DNA of 64,000 nucleotides from Oscillospiraceae bacterium (GCA_016282135.1 JAEEKA010000085.1:1-64000); one strand, 5' to 3'; positions 18,506 through 27,073 are shown, numbered from the stretch's first letter. Made by a program: numbers and translations. The notes: generated from the letters alone by a model not told the origin.

Positions 18506-18545
18506 AAACCCGGGTACCGCCCGCCAACGGTATCCGGGTTTTAAA
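18506..18545 (+). terminator. Hairpin downstream of the flavodoxin gene
   Basis: A 13-bp stem (18506-18518 with 18529-18541, one G-T pair) with a 10-nt loop and a following T-run. It lies about 180 nt after the flavodoxin stop; the 305-nt gap to 18629 holds nothing else that I can support. Confidence 0.6.
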
Positions 18546-18629
18546 CATTTTCGCTTTAAACTTGCGCTCAAAGCCTTTTACACCTGACACGATCCCAAAA
18601 AGAGGCCGCCTGAATTTGAAGTGACGGTT

Positions 18630-19424
18630 TCAGCTTCCCGTGGATTCGTAGCGGCGCTCGCAGAGGGTCCAAATCCGCACGGCAAGGGCGAAGAAAACGG
18701 CGGCGGCGCCGATGATCGCAAGACTGAGCAGCCACGGGCTGTGGGCGCCGGTGAGCAGCGTATCCACCGGCAAGGAGATGAACAGGCCGAAGGGCAGCGC
18801 GAAGATCAGCAGCGTCCGGATGACCAACGGATAGATGGCCAGCGGATACTTCGCGTAAGAGGAGAAGTTGTAGATGATCTGAAGCAGCGGCCCGCTGCGC
18901 TTGAAGATGAAGGCCAGCGCCGCCATCGAAACCTTGAGTGAGGTGATAATCACAGCGCCGAAGACCGCGCCTACCGCCAGCACCACGATTGCGCCGAAGG
19001 TGACCGTCACCGTGAGACGCAGGGCGCAGACGGTAATCAGCGCCACGCCCAGGATCATCTCACCGAAGCCCTCCGGCTGGAAGGTCTCGGCAAATACCTG
19101 GAATATCACCGGCACCGGACGCAGGAAGTGCATATCCATATCCCCGTCCTTGACGCGGCGGTAGGCCACAAGCCAAAACTCGTCGCTGAACAGATGGTCC
19201 AGGGAGATCGGCAGCATGGAAAAACCGTAGAAGAATCCCACCTCGGCCAGCGAATAGCCCGCCAGCACCGGGATGGCCTGCAGAATGAAATACACCGCGG
19301 CCAGCGAACAGAGGTTGGACAGGAAAAACGAGAACAGCGCGACAGCCGTGTCCTTTTTATACTCCAGCCGGGAGATCATGCTGCGCTTGATGCAGGTGAA
19401 ATACAGATGAACGTAATACCGCAT
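18630..19424 (-). CDS. ABC-2 type permease (second subunit)
   Basis: A 264-residue membrane protein with about six helices, of the ABC2_membrane_6 (DUF990) family. The start at 19424 (MRYYVHLYF) has GGAGG 5 nt upstream, formed at the end of the preceding gene; the in-frame extension to 19481 is rejected. It pairs with the second permease and the ATPase to make an exporter of unknown substrate. Confidence 0.87.
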   Translation of the reverse strand: MRYYVHLYFTCIKRSMISRLEYKKDTAVALFSFFLSNLCSLAAVYFILQAIPVLAGYSLAEVGFFYGFSMLPISLDHLFSDEFWLVAYRRVKDGDMDMHFLRPVPVIFQVFAETFQPEGFGEMILGVALITVCALRLTVTVTFGAIVVLAVGAVFGAVIITSLKVSMAALAFIFKRSGPLLQIIYNFSSYAKYPLAIYPLVIRTLLIFALPFGLFISLPVDTLLTGAHSPWLLSLAIIGAAAVFFALAVRIWTLCERRYESTGS

Positions 19425-19425
19425 A

Positions 19426-20259
19426 TCAGCCTCCATGCACCGTGACCTTGCGAACGGCGCGGGAGAACAGCAGCTTGGCAAACAGCTCCAGCGCGACGAT
19501 CCAGGCCGCTGTCAGCGCCACGCAGCGCAGGGACCGGGCAAGGTCATATTTCATCATCAAAATCAGAACCGGGTTCTGGCTCATGCCTGCGAAGGGCATC
19601 CAATTCACCAGCTCCCGGAGGCCGGCCGGAAAAAAAGCCAGCGGCAGCAGCGTGCCGGACAGGAAGGAGATCAGCGTGGTCTTGAGCGAATTCAGGCCCC
19701 AGCCGGAGGAGGTGTAAAAACACAGCACACCGAAGATATAGGCGATGGTGTCGTTGAGCAGCGACGCGCACAGCCCGGCCGCCAGGAACAGCCCCAGGTG
19801 GGCAAAGAACGCCGGGAAGCTCAAGTCCGGCAGAAAGCCGAGACTGCGGAGAATCACCAGCGCCGCGGTGTAGAACGGCAGGCCGAACATCACCGTCATC
19901 GTGGCAAGGTTTCCCAGGCTGGTCGCGGCAAATTTCCCCCGATAGCTGATGGGCTTGATGAGGTAGTTGCCGATCGTGCCCTTCTTGATGTCGTTGTTGA
20001 TGTTCCAAAGCGTGTCGTTGTTAAAGGTCACAAAGCCGAAAATCGTGGTCAGGACCACGTAGGCGATCATCTCACGGTAGGTAAAGCCGTGGATTTCGGC
20101 GTCCATGCCGCCCGCGTTTGACCGGTAAACCGCCAGCCACAGGAAGACCAGGCAGGCAACCTGACATACCGTGATGCCCGCCCAGATCAGGATATTGAAG
20201 CGGTAGGCCATGGTGTCGATGGCACCGGCATGGAGAAAGGGCTTATACTTTTTCAGCAT
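19426..20259 (-). CDS. ABC-2 type permease (first subunit)
   Basis: A 277-residue membrane protein with about six helices, also of the DUF990-type ABC-2 family. It contains the typical GTIGNYLIKPISY segment. It overlaps the ATPase gene by 17 nt and is followed 1 nt later by the second permease, so the three are tightly coupled. Confidence 0.87.
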   Translation of the reverse strand: MLKKYKPFLHAGAIDTMAYRFNILIWAGITVCQVACLVFLWLAVYRSNAGGMDAEIHGFTYREMIAYVVLTTIFGFVTFNNDTLWNINNDIKKGTIGNYLIKPISYRGKFAATSLGNLATMTVMFGLPFYTAALVILRSLGFLPDLSFPAFFAHLGLFLAAGLCASLLNDTIAYIFGVLCFYTSSGWGLNSLKTTLISFLSGTLLPLAFFPAGLRELVNWMPFAGMSQNPVLILMMKYDLARSLRCVALTAAWIVALELFAKLLFSRAVRKVTVHGG

Positions 20260-21247
20260 ACTCCGCCTCCTGTTGGGCCAGAATCGTCTTGACCACGTCG
20301 CCGACGGAAATCTCCGCGATTTTCATGTCCATCGCCCGCAAATCCCGGAAGGCGTACTGGATCACCTGTTCCAGCGGAAGCTTGTCCGCGTCGAAGCGCA
20401 GGATCAGACGGCCCTCCTCCTGGTCGAGGGCAAGCTCGGGGGAAAGCACAGGCGCGGTCTCGGCCCGGACCTCCGCCGGAACGGTCAGCGTCAGCGTTTT
20501 GAGATTTCCAAAGCGGTTTCTGAGCTGGCTGAGAGGACCGTCGTAAAGAATCGCGCCTTTTTCCAGCAGAATGATGCGGGAGCAGAGGTCCTCGATGTCG
20601 GTCATGTCGTGGGTGGTCAAAACAACCGTCGTGCCGTAGGTCTTGTTCAGCGTGTGAATCGCAAGCCGGATCTTCTCCTTCACCAGCACGTCCATGCCGA
20701 TGGTCGGCTCATCCAGAAACAGGATGCGGGGATTGTGGAGCATGGACGCGGCCAGGTCCGCCCGCATGCGCTCGCCCAGCGAAAGCGTGCGCACCGGCTG
20801 CGAGAGAAAGCGCGTAATGTCCAGCACCTCGCCGAGGAAGTCCATACGCTCCTTGTAGTCGGCGTCGGAGACACGGTAGATCTCTTTGAGCACCTTGAAG
20901 GACTCGATCAGCGGAATGTCCCACCAGAGCTGCGTCTTCTGACCGAAGACGACGCCGATGTGCTGCGCCACCTGCCGCCGCTTGCGGTAGGGCTCCGCCC
21001 CGTCGATCCGGACGCTGCCGGAGCTGGGCGTAAGAATGCCGCACATCATCTTAATCGTGGTGGATTTTCCCGCGCCGTTGGCGCCGATGTAGCCCACGAT
21101 CTCCCCGTCAGGTACGGTAAAGCTGATCCCGTCCACCGCGCGGACTTCTTCATATTGCCGCGAAAACAGCGTTTTCACCATCCCGGCCAGGCCGTTTCCG
21201 CGAATCGGTTTCCGGAATACTTTGCTTAAATCGTTTACTTCAATCAT
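20243..21247 (-). CDS. ABC-2 exporter ATPase
   Basis: A 334-residue ATP-binding protein with Walker A IGANGAGKSTTIKM, signature LSLGERMRADLAASM, Walker B ILFLDEPTIGMD and H-loop TTHDM, plus a C-terminal extension typical of the DUF990-linked ATPases. It heads the three-gene operon behind a clear promoter at 21324-21352. These systems export antibiotics, peptides or glycolipids; no biosynthetic genes are nearby to narrow this. Confidence 0.92.
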   Translation of the reverse strand: MIEVNDLSKVFRKPIRGNGLAGMVKTLFSRQYEEVRAVDGISFTVPDGEIVGYIGANGAGKSTTIKMMCGILTPSSGSVRIDGAEPYRKRRQVAQHIGVVFGQKTQLWWDIPLIESFKVLKEIYRVSDADYKERMDFLGEVLDITRFLSQPVRTLSLGERMRADLAASMLHNPRILFLDEPTIGMDVLVKEKIRLAIHTLNKTYGTTVVLTTHDMTDIEDLCSRIILLEKGAILYDGPLSQLRNRFGNLKTLTLTVPAEVRAETAPVLSPELALDQEEGRLILRFDADKLPLEQVIQYAFRDLRAMDMKIAEISVGDVVKTILAQQEAEYAEKV

Positions 21248-21323
21248 GGGCGTGACGCCCCCTTTCCCCGCGCGTGTGCGTGTTCTTTATTATCTGCCAC
21301 GTATTTCTCTGTTTTGTCCCGTC

Positions 21324-21352
21324 AGTATAGCGCAAAATCGGAATATTTGCAA
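21324..21352 (-). promoter_or_regulatory. Promoter of the ABC-2 operon
   Basis: On the minus strand TTGCAA (21347-21352) and TATACT (21324-21329) are separated by 17 nt. Confidence 0.75.
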
Positions 21353-21385
21353 TCCCCTTCCGTGATAAAAACGCGGAAAATGCGC

Positions 21386-21424
21386 AAAAAACAAGCGGTC
21401 ATAACCCGAATCCGTTATGACCGC
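21386..21424 (-). terminator. Terminator after the tRNA-like locus
   Basis: An 11-bp perfect stem (GCGGTCATAAC with GTTATGACCGC) followed on the minus strand by TTGTTTTTT. It shows that a minus-strand RNA ends here, just after the CCA-like end at 21431. Confidence 0.85.
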
Positions 21425-21430
21425 TCGATA

Positions 21431-21589
21431 TGGAGCCACTGGCCGGACTAGAACCGGCGCATTCTTATTACAATCACTCGTTCGAACTGCTTTTTCTTGT
21501 CGCGCTTGGCTTTCCGGCCCTTTCAGCTTGGGTCTTCATCCGTTTTTTAAACCTGCCACAGTCTCCACTCCGCATGCTACATCGGCTCC
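21431..21589 (-). ncRNA. Candidate structured RNA with a tRNA-Thr-like 3' half
   Basis: On the minus strand the 3' end reads as a tRNA: T-arm GCCGG-TTCTAGT-CCGGC (21442-21458), acceptor strand CAGTGGC, discriminator T and CCA (21431-21433). GCC-type acceptor plus T discriminator suggests tRNA-Thr. No D-arm or 5' acceptor strand (GCCACTG) follows. Instead a purine-rich segment of about 120 nt leads to GGAGCC (21584-21589), which can pair with the terminal GGCTCC. A terminator follows. It is either a conserved structured RNA closed by this helix (the raiA class would be worth testing) or the 3' half of tRNA-Thr left by an integrative element. No protein is convincing in this interval. Confidence 0.5.
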
Positions 21590-21739
21590 ATAAAGATATC
21601 GTGGCTGCGCAGCAGTTTTTCGAAATGGCACAATTATTCTCCCTTAACATTTCTTCAATTTCTACCCGTGTAGCACGACATGCAAACATCAAGCAACAGC
21701 ATCTGATGAAGTATCTCCGCTTCGCTGCGAAATGATACA

Positions 21740-21854
21740 GCGCGTTGTACGCGCAATGATGTGATGTTTGCTCATGTGCCACCGGCACACATCATTGCCA
21801 AAGGCAGCATCACGTGCAAAGCGCGCATCATTTGTCCGTCAGGGCAAACATCAT
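21740..21854. repeat. Array of short hairpins separated by CATCAT
   Basis: Five small hairpins follow one another: GCGCG-ttgta-CGCGC, TGTGCC-acc-GGCACA, TGCC-aaa-GGCA, GTGC-aaa-GCGC and TTTGTCC-gtca-GGGCAAA. The last four are separated by CATCAT or CATCAC at 21790, 21808, 21826 and 21849. Stem sequences differ while the spacers are kept, so it is not a simple tandem repeat. Confidence 0.6.
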
Positions 21855-21856
21855 CC

Positions 21857-21897
21857 AAAAATGCCTCTTTTGTCTACCGGACAAAAGAGGCATTTTT
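21857..21897 (-). terminator. Terminator of tRNA-Leu
   Basis: An 18-bp perfect stem (21857-21874 with 21880-21897) with a 5-nt loop and T-rich flank, 3 nt after the tRNA CCA end on the minus strand. Confidence 0.85.
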
Positions 21898-21899
21898 GC

Positions 21900-21984
21900 T
21901 GGTGCGGGCGGCGGGACTCGAACCCGCACACCGGATGGCAACGGAACCTAAATCCGTCGAGTCTACCAATTCCACCACGCCCGC
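21900..21984 (-). tRNA. tRNA-Leu(UAG)
   Basis: An 85-nt class II tRNA with encoded CCA. The acceptor GCGGGCG pairs with CGCCCGC, the anticodon loop is TTTAGGT in the stem CGGAT/GTTCCG region, and the T-arm carries GGTTCGAGTCC. The anticodon TAG and long variable arm give leucine. Confidence 0.95.
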
Positions 21985-22154
21985 GGACGTGTGCTATCAT
22001 ATCACGGTGAAGCAGATTTGTCAATGAAAAAGGGCGGCGCAGGAAGGAGGTGGTCCTGCGCTGCAGGATGGAGGCAGGAAGCGGCAGCCGGGGATCCGAC
22101 CGCCCCGCGTATGGTTCGAGCAAAGCCGGGAGCCTGCCGACTCTGCTTCATCAG

Positions 22155-22331
22155 TTTTGAATCAGCGTAACGGTACCGCCCGCATCCCGGAGCGCCTGGA
22201 CCGGGCCGCTGATTTGCGTTGACTGGGAATACAGCGATCGTTTGAAAACACTCGGCACCAGAGCACTTCAAGTCTGTGCTCATTGGCTGCCTCGACTGCT
22301 GCAACAACCGCAGGATCAAGCGAAAACAAAC
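22155..22331 (-). pseudogene. Possible decayed coding fragment
   Basis: Between the mntP terminator and tRNA-Leu, two minus-strand frames look protein-like but are broken by a frame change near 22245. One reads DPAVVAAVEAANEHRLEVLW, the other ISGPVQALRDAGGTVTLIQN and then stops. No start codon or family can be given. The call is weak. Confidence 0.3.
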
Positions 22332-22366
22332 GGGTCTGTCACCTGCGCAGCACAGATGCCAGACCC
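22321..22366 (-). terminator. Terminator of mntP
   Basis: GGGTCTG and CAGACCC (22332-22338 and 22360-22366) form a stem, followed on the minus strand by GTTTGTTTTCG. Confidence 0.6.
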
Positions 22367-22447
22367 TTCCGGATACTTGAGTTTTTTAATGTCTAACTTT
22401 TGGCGTTCACTTCAACAAAAACGGCGTTTTTATGTAATGATCACAGC

Positions 22448-23035
22448 TCAGCCCAGGCCGCCCAGGAAAATTTTGAAGCCGATGCCGATCAGGATGATTC
22501 CCCCAAGAATGGAAGCGTAGCGGGCCAGCTTCGTGCCCAGGCGTCTGCCGAGCAGCAGCGCCGCCATGCAGAGAACGAAGGTCACGCCGCCGATCAGCAG
22601 GGAGGCCACATTGGCGGTGCCGAAATCATACTGCTCGATGGTGAAGCCCACGGAAAGAGCGTCAATAGAGGTGGCGATTCCCTGCATCAGCAGGTCCCGG
22701 TTGGAAAGGCGGCGATCCGCCGGAGCGGCGTCCGGGCCGTTCCGCTCCCGGAGTCCCTCCCAAAGCATTTTTCCGCCGATCCAGCCCAGCAGCGCAAAGG
22801 CAATCCAGGGGATGATCTTTTCCAGGGAGGAAAACAGACTGACCACCGTGTGCACGCAGATCCAGCCCAGCAGAGGCATGAGATACTGAAATACGCCGTA
22901 GACGCCGGCAATTTTCGCCATCCGACCCCGGCGCATTTGAGGTTCCCTCAGGCCGTTGGCCAGTGAGACGGAAAAGGCGTCCATGGCCAGGCCCACGCCC
23001 AGCAGAGCGTTTTCCAGGAAAAATGATCCGTCCAT
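22448..23035 (-). CDS. mntP: Manganese efflux pump MntP
   Basis: A 195-residue, six-helix protein of the MntP family, which exports Mn(II). The two repeated halves show the conserved acidic helices GLAMDAFSVSLANG and GIATSIDALSVGF, which carry the Asp residues needed for transport. No yybP-ykoY Mn riboswitch fits in the short upstream region (about 80 nt shown). It stands alone with its own terminator. Confidence 0.93.
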   Translation of the reverse strand: MDGSFFLENALLGVGLAMDAFSVSLANGLREPQMRRGRMAKIAGVYGVFQYLMPLLGWICVHTVVSLFSSLEKIIPWIAFALLGWIGGKMLWEGLRERNGPDAAPADRRLSNRDLLMQGIATSIDALSVGFTIEQYDFGTANVASLLIGGVTFVLCMAALLLGRRLGTKLARYASILGGIILIGIGFKIFLGGLG

Positions 23036-23182
23036 TCGATCGTTCTTCTCTCTTCGAAAATGATTGCATAGATTGCCGTGATTATACCACCGTCAGCAGG
23101 CTTCGTCAATGAGAAAAACGAGGGGTTGTGGCACGCCGCCCCCTACGGGCGGAGAAACAGCCGGCAGATTGCCGGCGCTGCA

Positions 23183-24457
23183 TTACCTGCGTCGGCCGCC
23201 CTGTCCGCCCATGCCGCCGGGGCCGCCGCCCATGCCGCCGAACTGGTTGGTGATCTGGGTCGTCTCGACGCCGTTGACGATGATTGTGCCGCCGGTGTGG
23301 GTGAGGGTGCCGTCGTAGTCGAAGGGGCTCTGGGCGTTGACGCTGATGGCGCCGCCGGTGATGATCAGATTGCCGTTGGAGTCAATGCCGTCGGTGTCGC
23401 CCTGACCCATGGTAATGTTCAGGCTGCCGCCGTTGATCTCCACGCAGACGGGATAGGATTTGGACTTTTGGCCCCCGTTAATGCCGTCGTCGCCGGCCCG
23501 GATGATGATTTCGCCGTCGTTGATCTGAACCCAGGTGCCCTCGATGCCCTCGGCAGCCGTGACATTGACCGCGCCGCCGTCGACCTGGACGATGCTGACT
23601 CCGTGGATGCCGTCGTCGGCGGCGTTGACGTTCAGGGTGCCGCCGCAGAGATAGATCCAGCCCTCCCTGTCGTCATCCTCGTTTTCAGCGTGCAGACCGT
23701 CCTTTTTGCTGCTAGTCACAGTGAGCGTGCCGCCCGCGACGGCGATGGAGTCGTTGGCCTCGATGCCGTGATCCACGGCGTTGACATTCAGGATGCCGCC
23801 GGTAATCTTCAGATCGTCCTTGCAGCTGACGCCGTTGTCGGTGGAGCTGATCTGCAGCGTCCCCAGGCCGTTGAGGACCAGGTCGTCTCGGCTGAAAATC
23901 ACGGCGTCGGTATTGGTGGAGCCGTCGGCGGTGAAGGTCCCGGTGACGGAGAGACTATTCTCGCTGCCCTCGGCGGTGGTCACAAAGACCTTGTCGGCGT
24001 TCTTGACGTAGATCACAGGGAAGCTGTCGTTGGCAACATTCAGGCCGTCCAGCACCAGCTGAACCTTGTCCTCGTCCCCGGCGTCCACCACGACCGTGGC
24101 ATTCTTTGCGCTGCCGCTGAGCACATAGACGCCCTCGGCGTTGATTGTAATGTCCTTGCCGTCGGAGACGGCGCAGGCAACGGCCTCAGTCAGATCGGTG
24201 CTCTGCGCCAGGTCCCGCTCGGAGAAGAGCTCGGAGGCGTCAATCGCGCCCCCCCTGGTGGCGGCGACGGTGGTATCCACCGCGCCGCCGGGGGAAGAAA
24301 AGGAGAATGAGGATGAAGTGTCGGTTTTTGTTGTATTGCCGTTTTGCGCGGCGGAGGCCGTTTGCGCGCTGGCGTCAGCGGCGCAGGCTGCCAGGGAGAA
24401 GGCCAGCAGAACTGCCAGCGTCAGGGCCGCAAGCATTTTTAATTTGTATCGTTTCAT
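23183..24457 (-). CDS. Beta-helix lipoprotein of the carbohydrate-binding DUF4353 type
   Basis: A 424-residue surface lipoprotein with lipobox FSLAACAA. Most of the protein is a right-handed beta-helix of repeated turns such as GGILNVNAVDHGIEANDSI and GGTLNVNAADDGIHGVSI, matching carbohydrate-binding domain-containing proteins of Clostridia. The C terminus is a Gly/Met-rich tail (GGMGGGPGGMGGQGGRRR). The start at 24457 has AAGGGAG 8 nt upstream; the in-frame ATG at 24475 overlaps that site. Ligand unknown. Confidence 0.85.
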   Translation of the reverse strand: MKRYKLKMLAALTLAVLLAFSLAACAADASAQTASAAQNGNTTKTDTSSSFSFSSPGGAVDTTVAATRGGAIDASELFSERDLAQSTDLTEAVACAVSDGKDITINAEGVYVLSGSAKNATVVVDAGDEDKVQLVLDGLNVANDSFPVIYVKNADKVFVTTAEGSENSLSVTGTFTADGSTNTDAVIFSRDDLVLNGLGTLQISSTDNGVSCKDDLKITGGILNVNAVDHGIEANDSIAVAGGTLTVTSSKKDGLHAENEDDDREGWIYLCGGTLNVNAADDGIHGVSIVQVDGGAVNVTAAEGIEGTWVQINDGEIIIRAGDDGINGGQKSKSYPVCVEINGGSLNITMGQGDTDGIDSNGNLIITGGAISVNAQSPFDYDGTLTHTGGTIIVNGVETTQITNQFGGMGGGPGGMGGQGGRRR

Positions 24458-24657
24458 GGTGGTCGCTCCCTTCATACAGAGGGCCCGTTGGCCTCGTTTG
24501 TTTCTGGCGTCAGTTTACCGAGAGAATCTTAGTTGAAGCTTAGACAGAAATGAACAATTTGAAAACGAAAAAAAAGGAAAAAACCGGAACATATTCCTTT
24601 GTCCCTCGTCTAAGCACCCAGGAACCCAAACAACGGAAATTTGAGGAGGGACTCATC

Positions 24658-25908
24658 ATGTTCAAGAGACTAACCAAGCTGATGCTTTGCCTGCTGCTGA
24701 TTGCGGCAATGGCGCTGAATCTCACAGCCTGCGTGGCAAAGGTTCAGGCCGCCGATCTGATGGACGGGATCAAGTCCAACACCCAGACAGGCTCCGTCAG
24801 CAAACCGGATGAAGGCCGCCAGGCCGCCGCCGCTGACTTCGCCCTGCGGCTGTTCCGGGCTGCCAACGAGAGCGGCAAGAGTACCCTGATCTCTCCCCTG
24901 TCCGTGCTCAGTGCCCTGTCCATGACCGCCAACGGCGCCAAGGGCGAAACCCTGGGCCAGATGGAGAAAACCCTGGGCATGACCCAGGCGGAGCTGAACG
25001 AATACTTCCTTTCCTACCGGAAGCTGCTGGAAGACGGCAAGAGCCTTCGGCTTGCCAATTCGATCTGGTTTCGGGATGGCTTTGCGGTCAACCGGGATTT
25101 CCTGCAGACCAACGCCGACTGCTACGGCGCGGACGCCTATCAGGCCCCCTTTGACAACAGCACCCTGAAGGACATCAACAACTGGGTCAACAACAAGACC
25201 GACGGGATGATCCCGGAGATTCTGGGCGAACTTTCCAAAGACACCGTGATGTGCCTGGTGAACGCCCTGGCCTTCGATTGCAAGTGGCAGGAGGAATACG
25301 AGGAGGACGACATCCGCAGCGGTGAATTCACCTGCGCCGACGGCAGCAAACGGACGGTGGACTTCCTGCACTCCGGGGAATCTGAATACCTGGAAACAGC
25401 CTATGCCACGGGCTTTCTCAGGCCCTACAAGGACAGCTGCTACGCCTTCGCCGCTCTGCTGCCCAAGGAGGGCGTCAGCCTGGAGCAGCTTCTGGCTGAT
25501 TTGGACGGCGTGGCCCTCCGGGACCTGCTGGAAAACCCGAAGTGGGAGTCCGTATCCGTGTCCTTACCCAAGTTTGAGACCAGCTACGACACCGAGCTTT
25601 CCCAGGTTCTGAAGGGCATGGGCATGGAGCTGCCCTTCAGCGAGCAGGCGGATTTCTCCGGTCTGGGCGGAACGGCAGGGGACGGAGTCCACATCAGCCG
25701 CGTTCTGCACAAGACCTTCCTGTCTGTGGACGAAACCGGCACCAAGGCCGCCGCGGCCACCGCAGTCATGATGGAAAAGGCCGCAGCGATTGACATAAGC
25801 TTCCATGAGGTGAATTTGGATCGTCCTTTCCTCTATATGGTGATTGACCGGGAAGCCAATCTGCCCCTGTTCCTCGGCACCATGCTGGACCCGACTCCGG
25901 GGGCGTAA
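24658..25908 (+). CDS. Serpin, lipoprotein-anchored
   Basis: A 416-residue serine protease inhibitor with a signal peptide ending in the lipobox ALNLTACV, so it is predicted to sit on the outer face of the membrane. The serpin core is complete, with NALAFDCKWQ, the hinge ETGTKAAAATA starting near residue 359, and the C-terminal signature DRPFLYMVID and GTMLDP. The small residues of the hinge predict an inhibitory serpin. By counting from the hinge Glu as P17, P1-P1' falls in the Ala-rich stretch after MMEK, suggesting elastase-like targets. The ATG at 24658 has GGAGG upstream. A related serpin is encoded at 40298. Confidence 0.93.
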   Translation: MFKRLTKLMLCLLLIAAMALNLTACVAKVQAADLMDGIKSNTQTGSVSKPDEGRQAAAADFALRLFRAANESGKSTLISPLSVLSALSMTANGAKGETLGQMEKTLGMTQAELNEYFLSYRKLLEDGKSLRLANSIWFRDGFAVNRDFLQTNADCYGADAYQAPFDNSTLKDINNWVNNKTDGMIPEILGELSKDTVMCLVNALAFDCKWQEEYEEDDIRSGEFTCADGSKRTVDFLHSGESEYLETAYATGFLRPYKDSCYAFAALLPKEGVSLEQLLADLDGVALRDLLENPKWESVSVSLPKFETSYDTELSQVLKGMGMELPFSEQADFSGLGGTAGDGVHISRVLHKTFLSVDETGTKAAAATAVMMEKAAAIDISFHEVNLDRPFLYMVIDREANLPLFLGTMLDPTPGA

Positions 25909-25920
25909 GACAAATTGAAA

Positions 25921-25998
25921 AGGCAATGGGCAATCGGGAACGAAAGACGCGAAAAGTACGTTGATTTATCGTTTTCCTATTGCCTATTGCCTGTTTTT
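25921..25998 (+). terminator. Long inverted repeat after the serpin gene
   Basis: AGGCAATGGGCAATCGGGAA (25921-25940) faces a complementary TTCCTATTGCCTATTGCCT segment (25974-25992), followed by GTTTTTTA. It may be a terminator derived from a small palindromic repeat element. Confidence 0.6.
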
Positions 25999-26036
25999 TA
26001 TGGTAGAATAGCAGAAAAAAATGGGAGGCTTCTGCC

Positions 26037-27059
26037 ATGAAGACAATCACCCTCGGCCGCACCGGCATTACCGTGCCGCAAAACGCCTTCGGCGCCCTGC
26101 CCATCCAGCGGGTGGATCAGGACACCGCCGTCCGGCTGCTGCGCATGGCCTTCGACGGCGGCATGCGCTTTTTCGACACCGCCCGGGCATACTCCGACAG
26201 TGAGGAAAAGGTGGGCGCCGCCTTTGACGGCATGCGGGAGAAAATCATCCTGGCCACCAAGACCCACGCCACCACCCCTGAGGACTTTTGGAAGGAACTG
26301 GAAACCAGCCTGCGGACCCTGCGGACTGATTACATCGACCTCTATCAGCTCCACTGCGCCAAGCAGTGTTACCGGCCCGGGGACGGAACCGGCCTGTATG
26401 AAGCCCTGCAGGAGGCAAAAGCTCAGGGGAAGATACGCCACATCGGCATCACCGCCCACCAGATCGGCGTGGCGGAGGAGATCGTGTCCAGCGGACTCTA
26501 TGAGACCTTGCAGTTTCCCTTCTCCTATCTTGTCGACGACCGGGAGATCGCCCTGGCCCGCGCCTGCGAGGCGGCGGGCATGGGCTTCATCGCCATGAAG
26601 GGTCTGGCCGGCGGTCTGCTGACCAACGCTGAGGCCTGCATGGCCTTCATGGGCCGGTTCAACGCCCTGCCCATCTGGGGCGTCCAGCGGGAAGAGGAGC
26701 TGCGTCAGTGGCTTTCCTTCTTTGACCGGGAGCCGAAGCTGACGCCGGAGCTGGAGGCCGTGATCGAGGCGGACCGGAAGTCTCTGGCCGGGGAATTCTG
26801 CCGGGGCTGCGGCTACTGCGCTCCCTGCACCGTAGGCATTGTCATCAACCAGTGCGCCCGGATGTCCCAAATGGTCCGCCGGGCCCCCTCCGCCGCCTGG
26901 CTGAACGAGCACTGGCAGACGGAAATGGCAAAGATCGACGACTGTGTGGAATGCGGGGCCTGCATGACCCGCTGTCCCTATGGGCTGGAGATCCCCCGGC
27001 TTCTGCGGAAGAATCTGGAAGACTACCGGAGCATTCTGAACGGAACCACCCGGATCTGA
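26037..27059 (+). CDS. Aldo/keto reductase with C-terminal ferredoxin-type cysteines
   Basis: A 340-residue protein with an aldo/keto reductase barrel (about 1-255, including FDTARAYSDSEEKVG with the catalytic Asp/Tyr region) and a C-terminal Fe-S part. The latter has CRGCGYCAPC near residue 260 and CVECGACMTRCPYGLEIP near 303, the usual arrangement in anaerobe Fe-S oxidoreductases of this family. The substrate is unknown. GGGAGG precedes the ATG. The CsoR-like gene starts 14 nt after its stop, so the two are probably co-transcribed. Confidence 0.9.
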   Translation: MKTITLGRTGITVPQNAFGALPIQRVDQDTAVRLLRMAFDGGMRFFDTARAYSDSEEKVGAAFDGMREKIILATKTHATTPEDFWKELETSLRTLRTDYIDLYQLHCAKQCYRPGDGTGLYEALQEAKAQGKIRHIGITAHQIGVAEEIVSSGLYETLQFPFSYLVDDREIALARACEAAGMGFIAMKGLAGGLLTNAEACMAFMGRFNALPIWGVQREEELRQWLSFFDREPKLTPELEAVIEADRKSLAGEFCRGCGYCAPCTVGIVINQCARMSQMVRRAPSAAWLNEHWQTEMAKIDDCVECGACMTRCPYGLEIPRLLRKNLEDYRSILNGTTRI

Positions 27060-27073
27060 CGGAGGGGTGCGGC

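Noticed and set aside
18348-18590. Small ORFs on both strands after the flavodoxin gene
   Set aside because: No ribosome site, conflicting frames and overlap with the terminator hairpin.
21430-21735. 101-codon plus-strand ORF starting MEPLAGLEPAH
   Set aside because: The 'GLEPAH' start is the typical translation of an antisense tRNA T-arm; it covers the tRNA-like RNA.
21474-21788. 104-codon minus-strand ORF
   Set aside because: It runs through the hairpin array and the structured RNA and has no ribosome site or recognisable domain. A recombinase C-terminal fragment was considered but could not be supported.
21740-21854. CRISPR array
   Set aside because: The constant units are only 6 nt, the variable units are self-complementary and no cas genes are present.
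23036-23110. Mn-responsive yybP-ykoY riboswitch before mntP
   Set aside because: The region is short and lacks the conserved loops of that riboswitch.
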